From contig JAJZZT010000016.1 in assembly GCA_021797415.1 (NCBI GenBank), forward strand, positions 1-8,103: a stretch of DNA of 8,103 nucleotides, written 5' to 3'. The notes below the pieces were generated by a model. It was not told the origin of the DNA. It ran no database searches and worked only from the letters and a program-made list of their open reading frames with translations. Below, in pieces: positions 1 through 5,837 of this stretch. The stretch is from Bacillota bacterium (GTDB lineage Bacteria; Bacillota; Bacilli; Alicyclobacillales; SLC66). How positions within the stretch are numbered: position 1 is the stretch's first letter; every line of letters starts with the position of its first letter. Made by a program: the position numbers and the translations under genes.

Positions 1-844
1 AAGCGAAATCAGGCTCATTGTCGAACTCCACTGCGAGAATCATGCTGTTCAACGACGTGGGAACCGCGGTGGACAGAATGAGCGCCCGCGCTGTCAGTCC
101 ACCGATGCCCAGGAGGTTGACAAAGAGAAAACCGAGCGCGGGGCCGATGAAAAGGCGGAGAAAGTTGGAAAGCGCGACATCGGACAGGCGGAAGCGCCAG
201 CGCATATTGCCCAGTTGCATGCCGAGAGTCGTCAGCGCAAAGGCGGTGAAGCCCTGGGTGATGTAGTTCAGCGGGACTTCCACTGGGTGCGGGAGCGGGA
301 TGTGGCCCGCGCGCATGAGCAGGGCGAGCGGTATACTGTACAGCGAGGGCAGTGTGCGGATGGTGCGCAGGATCTCGCGCCAGTGCTGTTTGTGCGCGTT
401 GACGCTGTACACGCCGTACGTATTGGGCAAAAGATTTTGCATCATCATGATCACGATCTGGATGGACTGCGCGAATGGATTGCCCGCGAAGACGAGATGG
501 TTGAGCGGTATGCCGTAATTGGCGCTGTTGTAGAAGATGACGCTGTTGCGCATGGCGCTGCGCATGCTGCCGCTGTAGCGTCGAAGCCGCACGGCGACTT
601 CGACGATGAGATGGAGCGCCGCGAAAAAGAGCGCGAAAAACAGAAGGACGTGTGCGAGCGTCGATCCGGGAATGTTTGACTGGTAGAGTTTCATGAATAC
701 GAGAATGGGAGAGAATAGGTAAAACAGCAGCTTGGACATCGTTTTTATATCCAGCTTGAACGTGCGCTGCAATGTGATGCCGAAACCGATCATGATGCAG
801 AGCGGGATCACGTTGGCCAGCAGGATATGCATGAAATAGACCAA
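1..844 (-). CDS. AEC-family (auxin efflux carrier-like) transporter, C-terminus cut by window edge
   Basis: The minus strand is open from a TTG at 844-842 to the left edge: 281 codons, still open, against a usual family length near 300-320, so only a short C-terminal part is missing. The product is very hydrophobic with several membrane segments. Around residues 106-114 it carries NSANYGIPL, matching the conserved N..N.G.P signature of AEC carriers (PF03547), where helix breaks are thought to form the transport site. Family members export or exchange small organic acids or similar anions; the substrate cannot be read here. I chose TTG because AGGAG lies 7 nt upstream (GACAGGAGACCCGCATTG on the minus strand). 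An ATG four codons inside (832-830) sits too far from that site. The gene is divergent from the tRNA nucleotidyltransferase gene. No clear promoter was found for it. Confidence 0.85.
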   Translation of the reverse strand, partial: MVYFMHILLANVIPLCIMIGFGITLQRTFKLDIKTMSKLLFYLFSPILVFMKLYQSNIPGSTLAHVLLFFALFFAALHLIVEVAVRLRRYSGSMRSAMRNSVIFYNSANYGIPLNHLVFAGNPFAQSIQIVIMMMQNLLPNTYGVYSVNAHKQHWREILRTIRTLPSLYSIPLALLMRAGHIPLPHPVEVPLNYITQGFTAFALTTLGMQLGNMRWRFRLSDVALSNFLRLFIGPALGFLFVNLLGIGGLTARALILSTAVPTSLNSMILAVEFDNEPDFA

Positions 845-884
845 TGCGGGTCTCCTGTCTTGAAAAATGCTTGTGCTAACCGCC

Positions 885-970
885 GTCTGCTGCCAGCCGC
901 CATTACCCCCTTTGCTCCTGCTCAGACACCGCTGTCGCGGAACTCCCGACGAGCGAAGGGGATAATGGCG
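885..970 (-). repeat. Long palindromic dispersed element, copy 1
   Basis: The arms 898-917 and 951-970 are inverted repeats, matching at 18 of 20 positions with both differences transitions, around a 33-nt loop. Read on the minus strand, the element aligns with copy 2 near 6915-6996. Shared blocks include GAGTT (RC of 941-945), GGTGTCTG (RC of 923-930), GAGCAAAGGG in the closing arm, and GGCAG(C/A)AGAC just outside it (RC of 885-894). It lies in the spacer between the divergent transporter and cca genes. It lacks a U-tract, so it is unlikely to be an ordinary terminator. A REP- or MITE-like mobile hairpin is the most natural reading, which is inference from only two copies. Confidence 0.75.
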
Positions 971-992
971 ACCCAGCCAACCTGCAGTGTAT

Positions 993-1021
993 CTGTATAT
1001 CATACATGATTTATTTATATT
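993..1021 (+). promoter_or_regulatory. AT-rich putative promoter of the tRNA nucleotidyltransferase gene
   Basis: This is a short AT-rich island in GC-rich surroundings. TATATT at 1016-1021 is a fair -10 element. The -35 region is poor (CTGTAT at 993-998). A start near 1028 would give a leader of about 40 nt to the GTG at 1070. A small palindrome, ATCAT-AC-ATGAT (999-1010), overlaps the region and could be an operator. This is weak evidence. Confidence 0.3.
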
Positions 1022-1069
1022 GCAACAATGATCGCGGCGGCGAGTTCGTGCGAAAGGGGGGTGCGGAGC

Positions 1070-2332
1070 GTGACCGAATCGGAATTCGCCCGCCTGGTGG
1101 CCGCGTCCGGCGGCCGCCTGTACCGGGTTGGCGGGGCGGTTCGCGACTTTTACATGGGCTTGCCGGAAAAAGATCGGGACTATGTGGTGACAGGGCTGGG
1201 CGAGGAGCGGTTTGCCGCCATCTTCCCGGCGGCTGTCGTGACAGGACAGGCGTTTCCCGTTTTTCGCCTGGCGATTGACGGCGCGTTTTGTGAAGTGGCG
1301 ATGGCCCGCACTGAACGCAAACGAGGCGTCGGGCACACTGGGTTCGTTTGCGACGCGGGTCCCGGTGTGCGGTTGGAGGACGATCTGCGCCGGCGCGACC
1401 TGACGGTCAACGCCATGGCGGTCGATCCGCTCACGGGGCGGCTGTTCGATCCGTTCGGCGGTCTCGCGGACCTGCGCGAACAGGTGTTGCGGGCAGTGTC
1501 GGGCGCGTTTGCGGAGGATCCGCTGCGCGTGTACCGCACCGCCCGCTTTGCCGCACAACTGTCTTTTGCGGTGGACGGTGCGACCATGCGGCTGATGCGT
1601 TCGCTCGTAGGCCAACTCGGCTCACTGTCGGCCGAGCGGGTGTACGAGGAGACTGCCAAGGCGCTTGCCTGCAGGGAGCCGTCCACCTATTTTCGCGTGC
1701 TGCACGACTGCGGCGCGCTGTCCGCACACTTTTCCGAGTTGCAGGAACTTGCGTCTGTCGCGGCGTGCGGGGATTTGGACGACGGTAGGGCGACCGAACC
1801 GCCGGAGATCAGCCCGATCGCCCTCCCCGGCCGTTTCTCATCGGCGTTGGCGGTCTCCCTCGCTGCGCTTGATTGCGCCGCGCAGTTGACGGGCGATCCC
1901 ATGGCGCGCTTTGCCGCGCTGGTTCAATTTGTCGATTCGGGCCGGACGCTTGCAGCGCGCATCAAGGCGCCGACCCGCTGGAGCGCGGGCGCGGAGTGCG
2001 CGGCTGTCTGCGCACCTCCCTTGCGTTCGCCAAGCGCGCTTTCGCCGGAGCGCGCCGCGCAACTGCTGCGCGCGGCGGAGCGCAACCCGCTTGGCCTGGA
2101 TGGATTGGAAACTGTTGTGCAAGCGGGGATCTGCGCCTGTCCCGCATTCGCGGACGCCGCCGCGCGCCAGGCCGCCGTGCGCCGGCTGTTGCCTGCCTGG
2201 GAGGCTGTGGTGGATCAGGTGAACGGGCGCACAGTGAAACGCGCGCCCGATGAATCCGGCAAGGCGTACGGTGAGCGGTTGCACCGGGCGAGGGTGGAGC
2301 AATTGGCGCGACTGTGGCATGACATGAGCTAA
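1070..2332 (+). CDS. cca: CCA-adding tRNA nucleotidyltransferase, E. coli Cca-like
   Basis: The enzyme adds or repairs the 3'-CCA of tRNA from CTP and ATP in the cytoplasm. The class II nucleotidyltransferase head is clear: RVGGAVRD (19-26), the metal-binding DxD as KDRD (34-37), LEDDLRRRDLTVNAMA (102-117), and the base-selecting EDPLRVYRTARF (149-160). The stretches LPEKDRDYVV, ARTERK, TGFVC and FRVLHDCGAL closely track the E. coli enzyme rather than the Bacillus type. At 420 aa the length is near the E. coli protein (412 aa). The tail is diverged: where E. coli has the HD motif in RFATLCHDLGKG, this protein has RFAALVQFVDSG (280-291), so the HD metal ligands appear lost. GTG at 1070 was chosen because AAAGGGGGG lies 8 nt upstream. 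The in-frame ATG at 1028 has no ribosome site. The GNAT remnant starts 92 bp downstream. Confidence 0.92.
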   Translation: MTESEFARLVAASGGRLYRVGGAVRDFYMGLPEKDRDYVVTGLGEERFAAIFPAAVVTGQAFPVFRLAIDGAFCEVAMARTERKRGVGHTGFVCDAGPGVRLEDDLRRRDLTVNAMAVDPLTGRLFDPFGGLADLREQVLRAVSGAFAEDPLRVYRTARFAAQLSFAVDGATMRLMRSLVGQLGSLSAERVYEETAKALACREPSTYFRVLHDCGALSAHFSELQELASVAACGDLDDGRATEPPEISPIALPGRFSSALAVSLAALDCAAQLTGDPMARFAALVQFVDSGRTLAARIKAPTRWSAGAECAAVCAPPLRSPSALSPERAAQLLRAAERNPLGLDGLETVVQAGICACPAFADAAARQAAVRRLLPAWEAVVDQVNGRTVKRAPDESGKAYGERLHRARVEQLARLWHDMS

Positions 2333-2424
2333 ATTCCTGACCCGGTAAAGAGAATGAATGGACAGTTTGGACAAGAAATCATGGACACCCGCGAAAAACT
2401 ACTATATATAGAGGGGGAAGCCCC

Positions 2425-2919
2425 ATGGTATCGATCCGTCGGGCCGGATCAGACGATGCAGACTGCATCGCGACCATCTATAACCAGGGGATTGAGGAGC
2501 GGTCGGCGACCTTTGAGACAGAACCTCGCACAGCTCAGGATCGTCGCCGCTGGTTGGAAACCCATCCCCATCACCCGGCCGTCGTGGCTGAGGAAGACGG
2601 GGTGGTGATCGCTTTCGCCGGTGGACAGCTACCGGGAGCGTGCGTGCTACAGGGGCGTCGGCGAGTTCTCCATTTATGTGGACAGGGCTTTTCGCGGCCG
2701 CGGGATCGGCAAGATGCTTCTTGCGGCCTTGGTCGAGGAGGCCGGAAGCCTCGGATACTGGAAACTGCTCTCCCGCATCTTCACCTTCAACCACGCCAGT
2801 CGTCGGCTCTGCGCGGCACGGGGTTCCGGGAGGTCGGCGTCTATGAAAAGTACGCCAAGCTGGATGAGCGGTGGATCGACTGCGTGATCGTCGAAAGGCT
2901 GATTCCTGAGAACATGTGA
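2425..2919 (+). pseudogene. GNAT acetyltransferase (phosphinothricin acetyltransferase-like), two compensating frameshifts
   Basis: The reading starts at an ATG 7 nt after GAGGGGG and opens as a typical PAT/YwnH-like N-acetyltransferase: MVSIRRAGSDDADCIATIYNQ, then ATFETEPRT and PAVVAEEDG. Near 2619-2621 homology moves to the +1 frame (VDSYRERACYRGVGEFSIYV, then the acetyl-CoA loop RGRGIGKMLLAALVEEA and FNHASRRLCAAR). At the four-G run 2820-2823 it returns to the first frame (GFREVGVYEKYAKLDERWID) and ends at TGA 2917-2919. Adding one G to that run gives the family motif R-GF. Repaired, the protein would be about 165 aa, normal for the family, which acetylates small amines such as phosphinothricin or related compounds. 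Unrepaired, the first frame stays open for 164 codons but its middle is nonsense, with no acetyl-CoA loop. This may be a recent pseudogene or assembly indels. Confidence 0.8.
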
Positions 2920-3083
2920 CACAAGCATTTTCAGGATCGTAAAATGGGGGGAGATTGGGTTGTCTATCGGTGGTTGGATTTATCGCCCGGATATAGGCAA
3001 GCGAATAAAGGACGAGCACAGGGAAGCAAGGCAGGGGCGCAATACGGCGATGGATTCATGGGTTGTCATGGCTGGATTTGACC

Positions 3084-3701
3084 ATGATCGAGAGCGTTTT
3101 CAATATCATGAAATTCGGTCAATCGGTTAGCCTTCTCCTCCTTGCCCTTGTCCTGATGGCCGGAGGAATACCGATCTCTCAGACCACGACACAGGTCTTG
3201 CGGCATGCCGCAGATCATATCGTTCGGCCGCCGAGCAAAGTGAAACGTGAGCTTTTTACAAGATCTAAGAAGATCAGAAAGTCGAAGCAGATCAGAAAGT
3301 CGAAGCAGATCAGAAAGTCGAAACAGAATAGAAAGTTAAAGCGGGTCAGCCCCTTTCACTGGCCGGCGGAGATGTCCCGGCGGCAGATTCGGACGATTGT
3401 CCATCGGGCGCTGGTGATCACGCACCATCCGGCATCGTGGCAGCGCCCCTTGGTCTGGATGGCATTTCGGGAGAGTTCCGGCGAACCGCGCGCGATTGCG
3501 TGGGAAGGTGTGGGAAGCGAATACGCGCTTGGCCTCATGCAAATGCTCCCCTCGACGTTTCGGGAGCATCGTTTGCCGAGATACAGGAATATTTGGAACC
3601 CGCTCGACAACACGATTGCCGCAATCCGTTACGTGTCGGGACGCTATCAATCTCCATGGCAGATCCCGGGGATTTTCAGCCGTTCGTACCAGGGGTACTG
3701 A
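3084..3701 (+). CDS. Exported lytic transglycosylase (SLT-like) with lysine-rich repeat linker
   Basis: This is predicted to cleave the glycan strands of peptidoglycan outside the membrane. A hydrophobic signal or anchor segment (SVSLLLLALVLMAGG) follows KFGQ. A basic linker holds four 6-residue repeats (IRKSKQ-like; DNA 3271-3342). The C-terminal half is the catalytic domain: FRESSGEPRAI carries the likely catalytic Glu, then YALGLMQMLPSTFR matches the GLMQ..P.T motif, and IWNPLDNTIAAIRYVSGRY completes the SLT fold. The total is 205 aa from ATG 3084. The start is uncertain: ATG 3108 puts the signal segment right at the N-terminus, and TTG 3063 is also open, but none has a good Shine-Dalgarno site. 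It stands alone, 164 bp past the GNAT remnant, and a 16-bp hairpin begins 15 bp after its stop. Similar small SLT proteins occur in Bacillota and on mobile elements. Confidence 0.82.
   Translation: MIESVFNIMKFGQSVSLLLLALVLMAGGIPISQTTTQVLRHAADHIVRPPSKVKRELFTRSKKIRKSKQIRKSKQIRKSKQNRKLKRVSPFHWPAEMSRRQIRTIVHRALVITHHPASWQRPLVWMAFRESSGEPRAIAWEGVGSEYALGLMQMLPSTFREHRLPRYRNIWNPLDNTIAAIRYVSGRYQSPWQIPGIFSRSYQGY
3271..3342 (+). repeat. Four tandem 18-bp units inside the transglycosylase gene
   Basis: The units are 3271-3288, 3289-3306, 3307-3324 and 3325-3342, with sequence AGATCAGAAAGTCGAAGC. The first two are identical, the third has one change, and the fourth is more diverged. The length is a multiple of three, so copy number can vary without breaking the frame. 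Each unit encodes about three or four lysines or arginines in six residues. Confidence 0.95.
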
Positions 3702-3716
3702 GCTGGAAGCTACAGG

Positions 3717-3756
3717 CGCATATAGTGTTTGATCAAAGTTTCAAACACTATATGCG
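3717..3756. repeat. Perfect 16-bp hairpin, copy 1 of a covarying pair
   Basis: The arms 3717-3732 (CGCATATAGTGTTTGA) and 3741-3756 (TCAAACACTATATGCG) are perfectly complementary around the 8-nt loop TCAAAGTT. It starts 15 bp after the transglycosylase stop. No U-tract follows on either side, so it is not a standard intrinsic terminator, though it could protect a 3' end. A second hairpin with the same plan and loop length lies at 8065-8102. Confidence 0.9.
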
Positions 3757-4060
3757 GGATTGTGGTGTCTGACGGCAGACTTAGCCTGCGCCCTTAGATC
3801 ATTCGAACAATTATCTTGGCAATCATCCGGAACATTTTTCTCCTCCCGTATTTATTACCGGCTGTTTTCATAACTTGGTTTTAGTAATAAACCACAATCT
3901 CCCGATTGCTGTTTTCAGGACAAATAGATCGGCTGGCCCTCCCTTGGCAGTCCTGATCCGGACAAGGCCATTTCCTTTATTTTAAAAGGATTATTGAGGT
4001 GAAGACGCCGCGGCTTTGGACGGGAGGGCCGATGGCATTGGTGATTCGGCTCATTTGCGG

Positions 4061-4089
4061 TTGCAAAAACGCCGAACATAGTTTATCAT
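4061..4089 (+). promoter_or_regulatory. Probable sigma-A promoter of the sugar ABC operon
   Basis: TTGCAA (4061-4066; 4 of 6 matches to TTGACA) and TATCAT (4084-4089; 5 of 6 matches to TATAAT) are separated by exactly 17 nt. Transcription would start near 4096 and leave a leader of about 310 nt before the binding-protein gene. Position and spacing are good, but no experiment backs it. Confidence 0.45.
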
Positions 4090-4122
4090 TACAACCACGA
4101 CGCATGGGGTGCCGTGGTAATG
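4087..4122 (+). promoter_or_regulatory. Imperfect stem at the predicted transcription start
   Basis: CATTAC (4087-4092) pairs with GTAATG (4117-4122), and CACG (4096-4099) pairs with CGTG (4113-4116), with a 3-nt bulge. It overlaps the -10 box and the expected +1. It could therefore be an operator for a sugar-responsive repressor or the first leader stem. Which one, if either, cannot be decided from sequence alone. Confidence 0.3.
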
Positions 4123-4408
4123 CCGAACTGCCCGTGCTGCGGAGGGTTTTGCTTTCTTGTTTGTTTTTGGAAACAACTTACCTTCACTGGGGGGCCTGTG
4201 AACCCTGGTTTCGGCCTTCATCCCATATTCCCGTCCTCGTGATGAGCGATGGAACCGCCAGTTCCAACGGGAAGCGGCGAAGCGTCCGCAGGCACAGTGC
4301 GTGAGCACAGCGGTTTCGGAAGTTGCAAAGCAGACCGAACAAGGGGACTTTATCCCTGTTCACGAGGGGCTTGCCCCAACACAATCATTCAAAAGGGGGA
4401 ACGGTTTC

Positions 4409-5674
4409 ATGAAACTAGCCCATGTCTTGAAAGCGGGTTCAGCGCTCGTCGTGGCGCTTAGCCTGACGGCTGCGCCCGCCGCTTTCGCCGCCTCGCAGAG
4501 CAATCTGCAGATTTTCAGTTGGTGGACCGGAGTGGCGAGCAGCAAAGCGCTGCGCGGTATGATCGGCGTATTCAACAAAGAGTATCCCGGCATCAAAGTC
4601 ATCAATGAAGCGGTGGCGGGCGGAGCCGGTTCGAACGCCAAGGCGGTGCTCGCGAGCCGCATGGAGGCGGGCAATCCCCCGGGCACATTCCAGGTGCACG
4701 CAGGCGGCGGATCGCTCCTGTCCTGGGTGCAGGCCGGTGACATGCAACCGTTGAATGCGCTTTACCAATCGCAGGGTTGGTACAAAGTATTTCCAAAGTC
4801 GCTGCTGAATCTGTTGACGATCAAAGGGAAAATTTATGCCGTGCCCGTCGATATGCAGCGCGGCAACGTCACGTGGTACAACCCGGGCATCTTCAAAAAG
4901 TACCATCTGGCGCCTCCGACCACCTTCCCGGCGTTCTTCAAGGACGCGGCGACGCTCAAACGCCACGGGATCACGCCGCTGGCTCTGGCCAACCACGGCA
5001 ACTGGGAAGCGACCCTGCTGTTCAGCGATGTCCTGCTCGGCACCGTCGGTCCCGTGAAATACGACCAGCTTCTGACCGGGAAGGCGTCCTGGAATGTTTA
5101 TGGCGTCAAGGAAGCCGCCAATCTCTTCAACCGCATGATGTCGTACGCCAACACCGACTACTCCGCCTTGCACTGGCAACAGGCGGATCAGCTCGTCGCG
5201 CAGGGCAAGGCGGGCATGAACGTCATGGGCGACTGGGCGCAGGGGTACTTCACGACCGCCCTTCACCTGAAACCGGGCGTTGGATTTGGGTGGGCGGCCA
5301 CGCCCGGCAGCAAAGGCACATTCGGGGTGGTGTCCGATGTGTTCGGATTACCGTCCAAGTTGAAGGACCAGGCGCCGACGCTTAATTTTCTCAAGGTGCT
5401 CGGATCCAAACAGGGGCAGGACGTCTTCAATCCGCTCAAGGGCACCTTCTCGCCGCGACTGGACGCCAACCCGAAACTGTACGACGCGTATTCCCGGGCG
5501 GCCATGCAGTCCTACAAGCGGGACCGGCTGGTGCTGGTCATCGGGCAGGGGGCTGTGAATCCCGGATTCACCAACTCATTCAACAATGCCATGGAGATTT
5601 TTGTGACGAACCACAACGTGAATCAGTTTGTCTCCGCGCTGGTGAGCGCGGCCCAATCCAACCCGCTTGGCTGA
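4409..5674 (+). CDS. Carbohydrate ABC transporter substrate-binding protein, glucose/mannose-binding type
   Basis: This extracytoplasmic receptor captures a sugar and delivers it to the two permeases downstream. The 421-aa product starts with a signal peptide (MKLAHVLKAG, a hydrophobic core, then APAAFA with likely cleavage AFA|AS at 27/28). No lipobox cysteine is present, and I see no cysteine in the whole protein. The mature part follows the Thermus glucose-binding and Pseudomonas GtsA pattern: IFSWWTG (35-41), AVAGGAGSNAKAVLASRM (68-85), FQVHAGG (94-100), WYNPGIFKKY (156-165), the conserved NVMGDWAQGYF (271-281), then VSDVFGLP and NPLKGTFSPR. Glucose, galactose or mannose is therefore the likely ligand; oligosaccharides cannot be excluded. 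The start ATG has AAGGGGG about 9 nt upstream and leads directly into the signal peptide. An in-frame GTG at 4301 would add 36 unlikely residues. Confidence 0.92.
   Translation: MKLAHVLKAGSALVVALSLTAAPAAFAASQSNLQIFSWWTGVASSKALRGMIGVFNKEYPGIKVINEAVAGGAGSNAKAVLASRMEAGNPPGTFQVHAGGGSLLSWVQAGDMQPLNALYQSQGWYKVFPKSLLNLLTIKGKIYAVPVDMQRGNVTWYNPGIFKKYHLAPPTTFPAFFKDAATLKRHGITPLALANHGNWEATLLFSDVLLGTVGPVKYDQLLTGKASWNVYGVKEAANLFNRMMSYANTDYSALHWQQADQLVAQGKAGMNVMGDWAQGYFTTALHLKPGVGFGWAATPGSKGTFGVVSDVFGLPSKLKDQAPTLNFLKVLGSKQGQDVFNPLKGTFSPRLDANPKLYDAYSRAAMQSYKRDRLVLVIGQGAVNPGFTNSFNNAMEIFVTNHNVNQFVSALVSAAQSNPLG
4428..4441 (+). promoter_or_regulatory. Possible catabolite-responsive element (cre) inside the signal-peptide codons
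   Basis: TGAAAGCGGGTTCA agrees with the CcpA cre consensus TGWAARCGYTWNCW at 12 of 14 positions, including the central CG and the TGAA/TTCA ends. Cre sites just inside the first gene act as roadblocks in Bacillus. A chance match within GC-rich coding DNA is quite possible. Confidence 0.25.
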
Positions 5675-5736
5675 TCGCGGGCGGAACGAGGGGAAGGCCG
5701 GAATCTCCGATCCCTGGTAAAATCTTGCGTCGCAGG

Positions 5737-5777
5737 GTATCCCCGCGCAAAAATCCGCCACTTTTGCGCGGGGATGC
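5737..5777 (+). promoter_or_regulatory. Strong hairpin between binding-protein and permease genes
   Basis: ATCCCCGCGCAAAA (5739-5752) pairs perfectly with TTTTGCGCGGGGAT (5762-5775) around a 9-nt loop. A G-U and a G-C pair extend the stem to 5737/5777. There is no U-tract after it. In sugar ABC operons, stems at this junction (as between malE and malF) protect the upstream binding-protein mRNA and reduce permease output. A similar role here is inferred. Confidence 0.7.
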
Positions 5778-5837
5778 GGATTGAATCGATCCGAAGTCTG
5801 CCTGCATTCACCGGTTGGTTGTTCGAGGAGGACGGTC

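Larger units (their letters stand above)
3702..4408. other. 707-bp non-coding stretch between transglycosylase and sugar-binding protein genes
   Basis: I find no convincing gene here. The region holds the 16-bp hairpin at 3717-3756, then an AT-rich part (about 3800-3900) with inverted repeat TTTATTAC/GTAATAAA (3851-3858 and 3884-3891). It also has TCAGGAC/GTCCTGA (3915-3921 and 3950-3956), a probable promoter at 4061-4089, an imperfect stem at 4087-4122, and a small GGGG-CTTG-CCCC stem just before the binding-protein ribosome site. A GTG at 3999 with AAGGA upstream opens a 101-codon frame, but its product resembles nothing I know. Confidence 0.7.

Noticed and set aside
215..679. 154-codon plus-strand frame with no known similarity
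   Set aside because: It lies antisense to the AEC transporter, whose minus-strand product shows family motifs and membrane segments.
2382..2410. Promoter TGGACA-N17-TATATA before the GNAT gene
   Set aside because: The implied start would fall at or past the ribosome site GAGGGGG (2411-2417), leaving no usable leader.
2943..3081. 46-codon frame between the GNAT remnant and transglycosylase
   Set aside because: It has no ribosome site, no motif, and ends inside the next gene's start region.
3717..3756. Intrinsic terminator after the transglycosylase gene
   Set aside because: The stem is AT-rich at its base and no U-tract follows on either strand.
4120..4242. Short frame beginning MPNCPCCGG, like a zinc-ribbon start
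   Set aside because: It has no ribosome site, no second Cys pair in zinc-ribbon spacing, and a nonsense-like tail. The CxC run is likely chance.
3999..4304. 101-codon frame starting at GTG with AAGGA 8 nt upstream
   Set aside because: The product has no recognisable domain or membrane pattern, contains the predicted operon promoter, and overlaps nothing that needs it. Kept only as a remote possibility.
4301..4408. Upstream GTG extending the binding protein by 36 residues
   Set aside because: The extension would bury the signal peptide, whereas ATG 4409 has AAGGGGG at good spacing and begins the signal directly.
4439..5266. 275-codon minus-strand frame
   Set aside because: It is antisense to the binding-protein gene, Arg/His-rich and without motifs. 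This is a typical high-GC shadow.
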